From positions 248,001 to 312,000 of the forward strand of contig NZ_FOSQ01000001.1 of NCBI RefSeq assembly GCF_900114315.1: 64,000 nucleotides of DNA, read 5' to 3'. Positions 17,836 to 26,286 of this stretch are shown here, in pieces. The notes beneath the pieces are model-generated. The model did no database searches. It saw only the letters and a list, made by a program, of their open reading frames with translations, and was not told the DNA's origin. Within the stretch, counting starts at the first letter, position 1. Every line of letters starts with the position of its first letter. Made by a program: the position numbers and the translations under genes. Origin of the DNA: Falsiroseomonas stagni DSM 19981 (lineage in GTDB: Bacteria; Pseudomonadota; Alphaproteobacteria; Acetobacterales; Acetobacteraceae).

Positions 17836-18438
17836 TCATGGCGAGATGCGCGCCGTGGTGCGCTGGCGTTCCAGCAGGGCCAGTTCGTCATCCCGCTCGC
17901 GGTTGAGCGCCTGGATGCGCGTCTCGCAGCCCTGGGTGTCCGTGCCGCAGGCGCTTCGGGCGGCGGTGAGGCGCTCGTCGAACAGGCGCCTCGTGTCGGC
18001 GATGCGGGTGGTGAAGAAGGCTTCGCGGCTGCCCTCGCTGGCGAAGGTTTCGGGTGGAAGGCTGACGATGACGTTCTCGGGGTAGCGACTCATGGCGCCC
18101 GATGCCGCATCCACCGCCAGGCCGATGAAGCCGCCGAGCAGGATGTTGCCGGCGGTCATGCCCTGGAACTGGGGCGTGATGGTCTGCACGCCGGGCAGGT
18201 TGCCGGCGCGGGTGCAGCGGATGGCGATGTCGCGGGATGACTTGCTGAGGGAGACGGTGCCGGGGGTCGGGTTCACCACGCCCATGATGGTGCCGTCGCG
18301 CGTCATGGTGCAGGCGGCGCCGGGCGGCTCGGTCAGGACGGAGATGGTCTGGGTGGTCCCGGTGGTGATGGTGGCACAGGCCGGCAGGCCGAAGGCCAGG
18401 AGAAGCAGTGCTGCAAATCGGTAAAATTTCGCAATCAT
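17836..18438 (-). CDS. putative lipoprotein
   Basis: 200 residues. A lipoprotein signal is visible: basic start, hydrophobic stretch FAALLLLAFGLPAC, with Cys at about 21. The following part (TTQTISVLTEPPGAACTMTR) has the beta-strand pattern of a PEGA-type cell-surface domain. A glycine-rich helix pair follows (AGNILLGGFIGLAVDAASGA), then a C-terminal charged helix with a CGTDTQGCE cysteine pair. Similar proteins are widespread envelope lipoproteins of unknown role. It reads in the same direction as hsdM and ends 199 bases before it, so it is probably host chromosome at the outer edge of the island rather than a defence gene. Confidence 0.7.
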   Translation of the reverse strand: MIAKFYRFAALLLLAFGLPACATITTGTTQTISVLTEPPGAACTMTRDGTIMGVVNPTPGTVSLSKSSRDIAIRCTRAGNLPGVQTITPQFQGMTAGNILLGGFIGLAVDAASGAMSRYPENVIVSLPPETFASEGSREAFFTTRIADTRRLFDERLTAARSACGTDTQGCETRIQALNRERDDELALLERQRTTARISP

Positions 18439-18536
18439 GATGGGCGCGGTCCTTCGTTCACGCCGGAGGGCCGGCGTGTTGGGTGGGTCATTGGGCTTGG
18501 GGTGGCTGGGGCGGCGCGGCGTGTCCGCGCGATCGA

Positions 18537-18962
18537 TCAGCCCGGCGTTTCGTCTGGGGTGGTGATGGCGTGCAGGCGGTCCTGGTGTCGGCCCGCGCGA
18601 CCGGTGAGGTGTTCCGCGAGACTGTTGCGACCGCCGCCAAGCAACCGCGCCTCCGTCAGGAGGACCGTCAGGCGCTGGGCCATGACGGCGGCGGTGGGCT
18701 CGACCGCTTGCGCGGCGATGTCGCCGATCTCGGCGGCGAGGGAGGCGGCGGCGAAGGCCGTCCGGTCGATGTGCTCCTCGGTCCAGTAGGTCGCGAGGAA
18801 GGGGGCAGCGAGGCCCGGATTGGCGGCACAGGCGGCGCGGCAGAGAGCGACCAGGCGGCTGTCAGGCAGGCTGGGGGCGTATCGGCGGGACATGGAGGTG
18901 TGGAGGGTCTCCGTGCAATCGGGGTTGGCGCTAGGGGTCAGGGCGGGCGATGCGCGTGGCAT
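18537..18962 (-). CDS. hypothetical protein
   Basis: About 141 residues from the ATG at 18962; a second ATG at 18893 would give 118. The longer frame starting at 19076 would run across the WYL start and its promoter and is rejected. The protein is alanine/leucine-rich and helical (LVALCRAACAANPGLAAPFL, AAASLAAEIGDIAAQA). I recognise no domain. It diverges from the WYL repressor at 19044 across an AT-rich intergenic region carrying an inverted repeat, so the repressor may control it. Low certainty that this small frame is a real gene; the divergent layout is the main support. Confidence 0.45.
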   Translation of the reverse strand: MPRASPALTPSANPDCTETLHTSMSRRYAPSLPDSRLVALCRAACAANPGLAAPFLATYWTEEHIDRTAFAAASLAAEIGDIAAQAVEPTAAVMAQRLTVLLTEARLLGGGRNSLAEHLTGRAGRHQDRLHAITTPDETPG

Positions 18963-18986
18963 GGACGGCTCCAGGGATGACGATGG

Positions 18987-19043
18987 GTCCGCATATTTTT
19001 TATTCGTATTGTATCGAAGGGTCAACGTAGTTTTTATGCGGAC
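18987..19043. promoter_or_regulatory. divergent promoter with 9-bp inverted repeat
   Basis: GTCCGCATA at 18987-18995 and its exact reverse complement TATGCGGAC at 19035-19043 enclose an AT-rich core that includes TATTCGTATTGTATC. The second arm ends on the base before the ATG of the WYL regulator, and the first lies 25 bases before the start of the divergent 18537-18962 frame. A smaller TTCG-N8-CGAA repeat sits between (19003-19018). BrxR/CapW-type WYL repressors bind inverted repeats in their own promoters, so these arms are the likely operator. Confidence 0.55.
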
Positions 19044-19904
19044 ATGACTGACGCTCCGCCCACGCCTGCCTCGCACGACCTCCGCTGGAGCCAGGAGGCG
19101 CGGCTGCGCGCGATTGACCAGGCGGCGTTCTGGGATGGGCGGGTGAACCGGTCGGAGCTGATCCGGCGCTTCGGCATTTCGGTCCCGCAGGCGACGATCG
19201 ACTTGCGGGACTACCAGACGCTGGCGCCGGGCAACCTGCGCTACGACACGCGGGAGAAGGCCTACCTGGCGGAGGAGGGCTTCCGGCCGCTGTTCGGGGA
19301 GCCGAGCGCCGAGGCCTGGCTGCTGGATGCGGGGGCAGAGGAGGCGCGCCCCCTGCCGGTCGTGGTGACGCCGCGGCCGGAGCGGAGGGTGGACCCCTGG
19401 GTGCTACGGCGGGTGGTGCAGGCCAAGCGGGCCGGCCTGGCGCTGCGGGTGCTGTATCAGACGATGGACCAGCCGGAGCCGTCCTGGCGGTGGATCTCGC
19501 CCATGGCCTTCGGCAGCGACGGCGTGCGGTGGCACCTGCGGGCCTGGAACCACGATACCGGACGGCATGAGGACATGCTGTTCCCCCGCATGGTGGCTTT
19601 TGACGGTGAGAGGCCCGCGGATGCGGCGCCGGTGGATGAGGTCTGGGAGCGCGTGGTGTCGGTGCGGCTGCGGCCCGCTGGGAGGCTGAGCGAAGGCCAG
19701 CGGCGGGTGATCGAGGCCGACTACCAGATGGTGGGGGGAGAGGCCCGCCTGGAGGTGCGGGCGGCGCTGCTGTGGCTGTTCCTGCGGCGCATGCGCCTGG
19801 ACCGTGAGGATGGGCTGGTGGAGGTGGCGAACAGGGCGGAACTGGTCGAGGTCCTGGAGGGACTCAAGGCCAGATTCCAGGGTGGCGATGTGGAACGGCG
19901 TTGA
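19044..19904 (+). CDS. WYL-domain transcriptional repressor (BrxR/CapW-like)
   Basis: 286 residues. Residues about 15-60 form a winged helix (QEARLRAIDQAAFWDGRVNR, then LIRRFGISVPQATIDLRDYQ); a WYL domain spans about 120-205 (LRVLYQTMDQPEPSWRWISP, then WHLRAWNHDTGRHEDM); a WCX-like C-terminal domain follows. This three-part layout and length match BrxR and CapW, repressors that sit beside BREX, CBASS, restriction and other defence genes and respond to a ligand through WYL. Here it lies divergently at the upstream edge of the Zorya and type I restriction island. A perfect inverted repeat overlaps its promoter, which suggests autorepression. Whether it also controls hsdM is not shown; no copy of the repeat was noticed upstream of hsdM. 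Confidence 0.8.
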   Translation: MTDAPPTPASHDLRWSQEARLRAIDQAAFWDGRVNRSELIRRFGISVPQATIDLRDYQTLAPGNLRYDTREKAYLAEEGFRPLFGEPSAEAWLLDAGAEEARPLPVVVTPRPERRVDPWVLRRVVQAKRAGLALRVLYQTMDQPEPSWRWISPMAFGSDGVRWHLRAWNHDTGRHEDMLFPRMVAFDGERPADAAPVDEVWERVVSVRLRPAGRLSEGQRRVIEADYQMVGGEARLEVRAALLWLFLRRMRLDREDGLVEVANRAELVEVLEGLKARFQGGDVERR

Positions 19905-20399
19905 GCGGCGGCCAGGACGATGCTGCGCAACGCCTCGCGCGCCTATCAATGGCCCCCTCGGTGGAGAAAAGCCCTGAGCTGAAGGCATAGGAAGACTACC
20001 CCCGCTTAAAGCGAGGGCAGTCCCTATGCCTTCGCGAATGTTGCTGCCCTCGTATGGAGCTGCCCCTCGCTTTGGCAGCGGCATGGCGTGTCGGCCTGCC
20101 GCCTTGGTGCCAACTTACGCAGGTAGGACACCCTGCGCTCCTCGCCCTCGCACCTTTCGGACCGGGCTTTGCCGTTGAGGAGACCCCACAGTCGGCGATA
20201 AGATCCGCGTCGCTGCCGTCATGCCGACCAACGCGGAAATAGTGCAGCTAGGGAACTCCCTGCTCGTGCGTCCTGCTCTGGGTGTCGCACGGGACTTGGT
20301 CCGCACCTCAATTATAGCGCTGTCGGTCATCTGATGCACCGATATTCGTGTGCGAAGGCTTGGATGTGTGCCGGACTTGTGGTGTTCGCGGCTCGGGAG
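19905..20399. other. intergenic region, no supportable gene
   Basis: About 500 bases between the WYL gene and the IS5 remnant. Apart from the hairpin at 19981-20033 I see only short overlapping frames with no protein-like pattern. The part after about 20280 may include the end of the decayed IS5 element. Confidence 0.6.
19981..20033. repeat. 53-nt near-perfect hairpin
   Basis: GAAGGCATAGG (19981-19991) pairs exactly with CCTATGCCTTC (20023-20033). Inside, CGCTT (20003-20007) pairs with AAGCG around a very short loop, flanked by C and G runs. No T-run follows on either side, so it is not a standard rho-independent terminator, although it lies 77 bases downstream of the WYL gene stop. It could be the end of a small single-strand transposon, a protein-binding site or an RNA element. 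Confidence 0.6.
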
Positions 20400-20830
20400 C
20401 GGCCGCCAGGAAGATCATCGTCGTCCAGCACACCGCCTGCAGTTCCGGCGGCAGACAGCGCGGCGGTGATCCCGTTCTGGCCGAGGGGCAGTAAGGCGCA
20501 CGCAGGCTGCCATGGCGATCACCGCGGTCATCGGCAGTGCACGGGCCGGGATGAAGCGCGGGGTGGTGGGTGACGTCGAGGCCCTGGCGCCGGGGCGGGA
20601 GCAGCGGGGGAGGATGTGGGCGCCTTTCTGGCCATTCATCCGACCCGCCGAGAGCATCATGACGACGGTGCGGTCGTGGTCGTCGCAGGCGGCGTGCCGC
20701 TTCCGGTTCAGCCAGCCATGCGGTGTGCCTTCAGGGGGTGCTGTCGATGATCAGCCGATCAGGCTGACCGGTCCAGCCGGCCAGCGCCGCGACGATGCGG
20801 CTGAACACGCCCTGTTTGGCCCCGGCATTA
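20400..20830 (-). pseudogene. IS5-family transposase remnant
   Basis: On the minus strand, pieces of an IS5/IS427-type transposase appear in order but in different frames: AKQGVFSRIVAALAG, DRLIIDST, then after a shift LKAHR, then ACDDHDRTVVMMLSAGRMNG with QKGAHIL, and a worn copy of the ADRGYD...PPR region. Stops and frame changes break it at several points, so no transposase can be made. No clean terminal repeats were found. It lies just upstream of a response regulator and marks another transposition scar near the island. Confidence 0.7.
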
Positions 20831-20907
20831 GCTGCCACTGAACGCCTGAAAACTATTGAAACGAATGCCCGTGAGCCATCGCCTGGACGTGCCGCTACAG
20901 TGCCGGC

Positions 20908-21687
20908 ATGCAGATACGGCCGCAGGATATGGACACCTTTCCCTCCAGCCATGACCAGGCTTGTCACGTCGTTGTCGTCGAGGATGACCGAGAGATCGCG
21001 CTGCTAGTCTCCAGCTTCCTGACGCAGCATGGCATCAGCGTCACCCGCGCCAGCACGGACCGGCAGTTGCAGCGCGTCCTCCGCATGCAGAGCACTGACC
21101 TCATCCTGCTGGACATCATGCTGCCGGATGTCGACGGCCTGACCATCTGCCGGCGACTGCGCAGCACGCCCGAGACGCAGGCGATACCCATCATCGTCGT
21201 GTCCGCGCTCGGCAGCCAGTTGGACCGTGTGAAGGGCCTGGATACGGGCGCTGACGATTATCTGGTGAAGCCCTTCGCGCCAGAGGAATTGCTGGCGCGC
21301 ATCCGCGCCGTCATGCGGCGGCATTCGCTGGTCGAACGGCGGGCGGAGGCCGCGCAGGAAGTGCTGGAGGCGGAGGGCTTCCGGCTCGATCTCCGGCGTC
21401 GGGCGCTTCATGACGCGCAGGGCGCCCGAGTTGCCCTGACGGCGACGGAACTGGGTCTCCTCGTCATCTTCATGCGCCACCCACAGATGGTCCTGTCCCG
21501 CGACCAGATCGCGATGAAGCTGCACGGCCGGAATGCGGAGCCGCTGGACCGGTCGATCGACGTCGCCATCAGTCGGTTGCGCCGCAAGATCGAGCCCGAC
21601 CCGCAAAGCCCCACGTTGATCGAGACCGTCCGCCACGGTGGATACGTCTTCACGCAGCCGGTCCGCACCCAGCCGGCCGGGTCGTAG
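20908..21687 (+). CDS. OmpR-family response regulator
   Basis: 259 residues. Receiver domain with the acidic pair VVVVEDDRE, the phosphoacceptor Asp in LILLDIMLPDVDG (about residue 70) and the lysine of DDYLVKPF. The C-terminal winged helix contains TATELGLLVIFMRHPQMVLS and RSIDVAISRLRRKIE. It pairs with the sensor kinase that starts 5 bases after its stop, and the ABC exporter genes follow without gaps. It probably controls this operon. The start could also be the ATG at 20929, which would give a receiver more usual in length. Confidence 0.93.
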   Translation: MQIRPQDMDTFPSSHDQACHVVVVEDDREIALLVSSFLTQHGISVTRASTDRQLQRVLRMQSTDLILLDIMLPDVDGLTICRRLRSTPETQAIPIIVVSALGSQLDRVKGLDTGADDYLVKPFAPEELLARIRAVMRRHSLVERRAEAAQEVLEAEGFRLDLRRRALHDAQGARVALTATELGLLVIFMRHPQMVLSRDQIAMKLHGRNAEPLDRSIDVAISRLRRKIEPDPQSPTLIETVRHGGYVFTQPVRTQPAGS

Positions 21688-21691
21688 CGAC

Positions 21692-23005
21692 ATGCTGCGA
21701 TTCCTGATGGCGACCACCGCGCGGCAGGTCGGATGCATCGTCGCCCTGGCGACGATCGGGTCGAACATCCTGGCCCTCTTCGCCTGGCTGCTGCTGTCGC
21801 CGGGCAGTGCCGTGCCGGGTTCCGTCCGCGCCTTCGCGGCGGATGTGGCGACCACGGCCGAGTTCCTGCGCCATACGCCACCGGATGCGCGGCCCGACCT
21901 GTTGCGACGCGCCGCCGGGCAGGCGTTCGACTTGCAGGACCCGAATGCGCCGCCTGCCGATGGCTGGATCGACACGGTCCTGACCCGCGCGCTGAACGAA
22001 CGCCTGGCGGAGCGCGCCATCGCTGCGCATGCCACGGTGATGGCAGCCCCGCAGGCATGGTCCAGCCGTGGCGTCGTGGTGACGATCGACTTCAGTGATG
22101 GGGAGGTGACCCGCTTCGCGATCGGCGAGCCGCGGATGCGCAACGTGATCCCGAGCTTCCTGCTGCCGCCGACGCTGGGGGTTCTCCTGATCGGCGTGCC
22201 GCTGCTGCTCGTGATGCTCTGGGTCGCCTACTGGATGACGCGGCCACTCGACCGGCTAGCGCGCGCCGCATCGGCGATCGAGGCGGCCGGCCTCCAGGTG
22301 CGGGTGCCGGAAGGCGGGGCGCTGGAGGTTCGTCGGCTCGGGCGGGCCATGAACGGTCTCCTCGAACGGCTGCGGGAGGATGTGGCCGAGCGGGCGAAGA
22401 TCATGGCCGGCGTGAGCCACGACCTGCGCACCCCGCTGACACGCCTCCGGCTCCGGGTGGAGACGGTGCAGGACGTGCGGCTGCGGCAGGCGCTCGGCGC
22501 CGACCTGGTGCTGATGGAGGGGATCGTCAGTTCGTCCATGGCGCTGCTGGAAGCGGATCTGCGACAGGAACCGCTGGAGGCGCTGGACATCGCGGCCCTG
22601 GCCAGCACCGTCTGCGATCAGTTTGCTGATGCGGGTTTCGACGTGGCCTATGACGGCCCGCTGCATCTGGTTGTCCGGGCACAGCCCGTGGCGCTCGAAC
22701 GGGCGCTCAACAACCTCGTCGAGAATGCCTGCAAGCATGCGCGCGGTGGCCGCCTCCTCCTGCGTGAGGAGGAGGGCGCCGTCCGCATCCTGGTGGAGGA
22801 CCGTGGCCCCGGCATCGCAGAAGCTGACCTGCCGCACATCACGGAAGCCTTCCGGCGGCCGCAGAAGAACGGCAACGGGTTCGGTCTTGGCCTCGCCATC
22901 GTGGCGAGCGTCGCCCGTGCGCATGGCGGCCAGTTGCGGCTGACCAACCGCAGCGACGGCGGGCTGGCAGCTGAACTTCGCCTGCCGGCGATGGAGGTCG
23001 CTTGA
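21692..23005 (+). CDS. EnvZ-like sensor histidine kinase
   Basis: 437 residues from the ATG at 21692, just after the regulator stop; an upstream ATG at 21638 would overlap the regulator. Two membrane segments (IVALATIGSNILALFAWLLL and LGVLLIGVPLLLVMLW) enclose a periplasmic sensor region of about 130 residues. HAMP follows, then the H-box GVSHDLRTPLTRLRL, N-box NNLVENACKHA and the ATP lid region DRGPGIAEADL, with GFGLGLAIV. The next gene starts on an overlapping TTG (TTGA), so signal sensing and export are encoded as one unit. Confidence 0.93.
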   Translation: MLRFLMATTARQVGCIVALATIGSNILALFAWLLLSPGSAVPGSVRAFAADVATTAEFLRHTPPDARPDLLRRAAGQAFDLQDPNAPPADGWIDTVLTRALNERLAERAIAAHATVMAAPQAWSSRGVVVTIDFSDGEVTRFAIGEPRMRNVIPSFLLPPTLGVLLIGVPLLLVMLWVAYWMTRPLDRLARAASAIEAAGLQVRVPEGGALEVRRLGRAMNGLLERLREDVAERAKIMAGVSHDLRTPLTRLRLRVETVQDVRLRQALGADLVLMEGIVSSSMALLEADLRQEPLEALDIAALASTVCDQFADAGFDVAYDGPLHLVVRAQPVALERALNNLVENACKHARGGRLLLREEEGAVRILVEDRGPGIAEADLPHITEAFRRPQKNGNGFGLGLAIVASVARAHGGQLRLTNRSDGGLAAELRLPAMEVA

Positions 23006-24048
23006 ACCGCCTCCGCATGGCCGTGCTGGCCGCGACCGGTGTCGTGCTCGGCCTGGGCTTGATCCAGGGGCCTTCGGCATCGGTGGGCGGCCCGGCCCCC
23101 ACGCCAACGGCCCCTGCCGTGCCCTCCCGCGTGGCGCTTGGCCGGATCGAGCCGGCGAGCGACGTGATCATGCTCGCGGCGCCGCAGGGCAGCCGGACAG
23201 GGCGCATCGCCGAGTTGCTGGTGCGGGAGGGCGATGTCGCCGAGGCGGGTCAGGCGGTTGCGTTGATGGACAACGTGCAGGTGCTGGTAGCCCAGGTCCG
23301 ACAGGCGGAAGTGACGCTGACGCAGCGGGAAGCGAGGCTCGCGCAGCGCCTGGTGGAACTGGAGGCGGAGGAGGCCTCCCTGGCATCCGCGCTGGAACAG
23401 GAACGGGCGAATCGCGATCGTGCCAAGTGGGAGCATGAGCGCATGAACCGGCTCCGTCAGGGTGGCGTCTATCGGGACACCGCGTTGATCGACAAGCGCC
23501 TGGCCCTCGACTCGGCGGAGCAGAAGGTAGTTGCTGCCGAACTCGCCCTAGCGCGTGCGCGCGTGCGCGACGCGGAAGGACGACGGCTAGAGGAGGCCGT
23601 GCTGAGGAGCGAGGTCGAGATGGCGCGGGCCAGCGCCTCGCAGATGCAGGCCGAGCACGAGATGGCGAAGCTCCGCGCGCCCAGCCACGGCACCGTGCTG
23701 CGGATCAACACCAGGCCCGGAGAGGTGCCGGGGAGTGACGGCATCATGCTGCTGGGCGACCTGCGCCGGATGCGCGTGCGCGCTGAGGTATTCGAGACGG
23801 ACCTGCCCGGCATCCGGCCGGGGCAGCCGGTGCAGGTCGCGAGCCGCGCCCTGCCCCAGCCCCTGGCCGGATCGGTCGAAGCGATCGGGTTGCGGGTCGC
23901 GCGGCAGACCATCGTGCGGGAGGACCCCGCCGCCACACTCGATGCCCGCGTGGTGGAAGTGATGGTGGCGCTGGATGCGCGCAGTTCAGCGCTGGCCGCG
24001 GGGCTGACGGGGCTGCAGGTGCGAGCCTTTTTCGGGGCGGTGCCGTGA
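23002..24048 (+). CDS. devB: DevB/HlyD-like membrane fusion protein
   Basis: 348 residues beginning with TTG overlapped with the kinase stop. A signal-anchor (AVLAATGVVLGLGLIQG) precedes a lipoyl-like half (GRIAELLVREGDVAEAGQAV) and a long coiled coil (about 85-215: VRQAEVTLTQREARLAQRLV and on), then the second lipoyl half KLRAPSHGTVLRINTRPGE and a beta-barrel. This is the periplasmic adaptor of DevBCA-type ABC exporters, which connect the inner-membrane pump to an outer-membrane channel. The permease starts on an overlapping GTG. Confidence 0.85.
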   Translation: MNRLRMAVLAATGVVLGLGLIQGPSASVGGPAPTPTAPAVPSRVALGRIEPASDVIMLAAPQGSRTGRIAELLVREGDVAEAGQAVALMDNVQVLVAQVRQAEVTLTQREARLAQRLVELEAEEASLASALEQERANRDRAKWEHERMNRLRQGGVYRDTALIDKRLALDSAEQKVVAAELALARARVRDAEGRRLEEAVLRSEVEMARASASQMQAEHEMAKLRAPSHGTVLRINTRPGEVPGSDGIMLLGDLRRMRVRAEVFETDLPGIRPGQPVQVASRALPQPLAGSVEAIGLRVARQTIVREDPAATLDARVVEVMVALDARSSALAAGLTGLQVRAFFGAVP

Positions 24049-25202
24049 TCCGCGGCCGCACGGCGCTCGGCTGGGCGCAGCTGGTGCATCAGCCAGGCCG
24101 CTTCGTGATGGCGCTGGCCGGTGTGATGGCCGCGGTGATGATGGTGTTCATGCAACTCGGCTTCATGAACATGGTGTTCGACACCACGGTGATGGTGCAT
24201 CGGCTGCTGAAGGCCGACCTCGTGCTGGTCAGCCCCGTCGTGCGCGATGTCGCCGCCTCGGGCACTATCCCGCGACGCCGCCTCATGCAGGCGCTGGGTG
24301 TCGAAGGCGTGGCGGATGGCGAGGCGCTCTACGTCACGACCCGCGACTGGACGAAACCGGATGGCGAACGCGGGACGCTGATGCTGATGGGCGTCCGACC
24401 CGATTTCGATGCCTTCCGTGACCCCGACATCACGCGCCAGCAACGCGGCCTGGCGCAGCCCGGGACCATCCTGCTGGATTCGGGGGCGCGCGGTGACTAC
24501 CGCGGCGTGCTGGACGGCCTCCGCCAGGGTCAGGAGTGGACGACGGAGATGGGCGGCCGACGCGTGACCGTGATCGGGGACTTCCGACTCGGCGCGTCCT
24601 TCGGGAATGAGGGTCTGCTCATCATCTCCGACGATACCTTCCAGGCACTGTCGGTGAACCGTGATCCGGGCGCACCGAGCATCGGGCTGCTGCGGCTGGT
24701 GCCGGGCGCTGACCCTGCTGTGGTGAAGGCGCGGCTGTCAGCGGTGCTGGACCCCGCCGACAGCCGAGTGATGACGCTGGAGGACTTCGTCCAGCACACC
24801 CGCGGCTTCATGATCCGCAACTCCCCCATCGCCATCATCTTCGGCTTCGGCACCGCGGTTGGGCTGCTGGTCGGCGCGATGGTGGTGGCGCAGATCCTGA
24901 CCGCAGATGTGCAGGAACACATGGCGGAATACGCCACCTTCAAGGCGATGGGCTTCAGCAACGGGCGGATCCTGTCCATCGTCTACGAGCAATCCGCGAT
25001 CCTCGCGATGTTCGGCTTTCCGCCTGGGCTGGGCCTGGCCCTGATCCTCTACGCAGCGATCCGCTGGGCCGTCTCGATGCCGATCAGCATGCCGATCGAC
25101 CGCGTAGCGATCGTCTTCGTCGCCACCGTGGCGATGTGCGCGGTGGCGGGCACCCTGGCGACCAGGCGTGCCCGCAAGGCCGACCCAGCGGAGGTGTTCT
25201 GA
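24045..25202 (+). CDS. devC: DevC-like ABC exporter permease
   Basis: 385 residues, GTG start overlapping the adaptor stop. One N-terminal membrane helix (FVMALAGVMAAVMMVFMQLG) is followed by a ~210-residue periplasmic domain, then three membrane helices near the end (IIFGFGTAVGLLVGAMVVAQ, ILAMFGFPPGLGLALILYAA, VAIVFVATVAMCAVAGTLAT). This is the FtsX/MacB-type fold of DevC. The LMGVRPDFDAF region is typical of the subfamily. It works with the ATPase that begins on the last base of its stop codon. Substrate is unknown; homologous systems export glycolipids or peptides. Confidence 0.85.
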   Translation: MIRGRTALGWAQLVHQPGRFVMALAGVMAAVMMVFMQLGFMNMVFDTTVMVHRLLKADLVLVSPVVRDVAASGTIPRRRLMQALGVEGVADGEALYVTTRDWTKPDGERGTLMLMGVRPDFDAFRDPDITRQQRGLAQPGTILLDSGARGDYRGVLDGLRQGQEWTTEMGGRRVTVIGDFRLGASFGNEGLLIISDDTFQALSVNRDPGAPSIGLLRLVPGADPAVVKARLSAVLDPADSRVMTLEDFVQHTRGFMIRNSPIAIIFGFGTAVGLLVGAMVVAQILTADVQEHMAEYATFKAMGFSNGRILSIVYEQSAILAMFGFPPGLGLALILYAAIRWAVSMPISMPIDRVAIVFVATVAMCAVAGTLATRRARKADPAEVF

Positions 25203-26281
25203 TGCCGTCCGTCGTCGCGCGCGGCTTGTCCTACACCTACCCCGATGGCGGCGCGCTCCGCGCCGCACTCTCCGACATCGACCTGGTTGTCGAGACCGGT
25301 GAGATTCTGTTCCTGACTGGGCCCTCCGGCTGCGGGAAGACGACGCTGCTGACCCTGGTCGGCGCGCTGCGGTCCGTGCAGAGCGGCACGCTCGATGTGC
25401 TGGGCCACCCCCTGCACAAGGCGGACGAGGCCGCGCGGGTCGCGTCCCGCCGGCGCACAGGCTTCGTCTTTCAGCACCACAACCTGCATCGCAGCCTCAC
25501 GGCGCTGGGCAATGTCATGATCGGGCTGGAGGCGCGCGGCCAGTCGCGGCGTTCCGATGCCGAAGCGCTGTGCCTCGACGCCCTGGCCGAGGTGGGCCTG
25601 AGCGGGCTGGAGCATCGGCGGCAGGACCAGCTTTCGGGCGGACAGCGCCAGCGCGTCGCGGTGGCCCGCGCCATGGTCGGCGGCCCTGCCTTGCTGCTGG
25701 CGGATGAGCCGACCGGTGCTTTGGACGGCAAGACCGGCGGCGAGGTGATGGAGGCCATCCATCGCCTCGCGCGGCGCCGGGGCACGACGGTCATCGTCGT
25801 GACGCATGATCCACGCCTCGACGCCTTCGCTGACCGGATCGTGGCAATGGAGGATGGGCGGATGCGAGGCGCAGCGCCCGCGGCGCCGGCTGCGGCGGGG
25901 CATGCGATGGGCCAGCCGTCGGTCACGCGGGCGAACGCCCTGGCGCTGTGCGCCAACTTGCTGTCGCTCTCGCTGGCGCCGCCGGCAAGGGCGGAGGATG
26001 ACCTGCCTCTCGTGGCTGCGGTCGCGGTGCTGGCTGACGGCAGGCCCTGGGTCGCGCGGCGTGCCGGCGGCGCCGAGATCAGGTTGACGCTGCGCCCTGA
26101 CGGCACCGGGCGGATCGAGAGGCCGGTGTCGCGCGAGGTCAGCTGGGCTGCCCAGGGCGAGGACATCTGCATCGCCTTCGGCTTCCCGATGGGCCGCCGC
26201 TGCATCCGCCTCCGCCGTAACGGCGCCGGCCTCGCTGCCCACGAGGATGGGCAGCTGGCCTTCACGCTGAACCGCCCCTGA
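25202..26281 (+). CDS. devA: DevA-like ABC ATPase fused to a periplasmic-type domain
   Basis: 359 residues, start overlapping the permease stop (TGATG). Residues 1-226 are a complete ATPase: Walker A GPSGCGKTT near 40-48, signature LSGGQRQRVAVA, Walker B LLLADEPTGALD and switch VTHD. Normal DevA ends here (about 230 residues). An Ala/Pro-rich linker leads to Met about 236 (ATG 25907), then a perfect-looking signal peptide (ALALCANLLSLSLAPPARA) and a ~95-residue beta-rich domain with two cysteines. No stop or frame break separates them. Either an adjoining secreted protein was fused by loss of the ATPase stop, or the second part is made from the internal ATG. Confidence 0.88.
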   Translation: MPSVVARGLSYTYPDGGALRAALSDIDLVVETGEILFLTGPSGCGKTTLLTLVGALRSVQSGTLDVLGHPLHKADEAARVASRRRTGFVFQHHNLHRSLTALGNVMIGLEARGQSRRSDAEALCLDALAEVGLSGLEHRRQDQLSGGQRQRVAVARAMVGGPALLLADEPTGALDGKTGGEVMEAIHRLARRRGTTVIVVTHDPRLDAFADRIVAMEDGRMRGAAPAAPAAAGHAMGQPSVTRANALALCANLLSLSLAPPARAEDDLPLVAAVAVLADGRPWVARRAGGAEIRLTLRPDGTGRIERPVSREVSWAAQGEDICIAFGFPMGRRCIRLRRNGAGLAAHEDGQLAFTLNRP

Positions 26282-26286
26282 AAGCC

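Noticed and set aside
19981-20033. rho-independent terminator
   Set aside because: Strong stem but no T-run on either strand.
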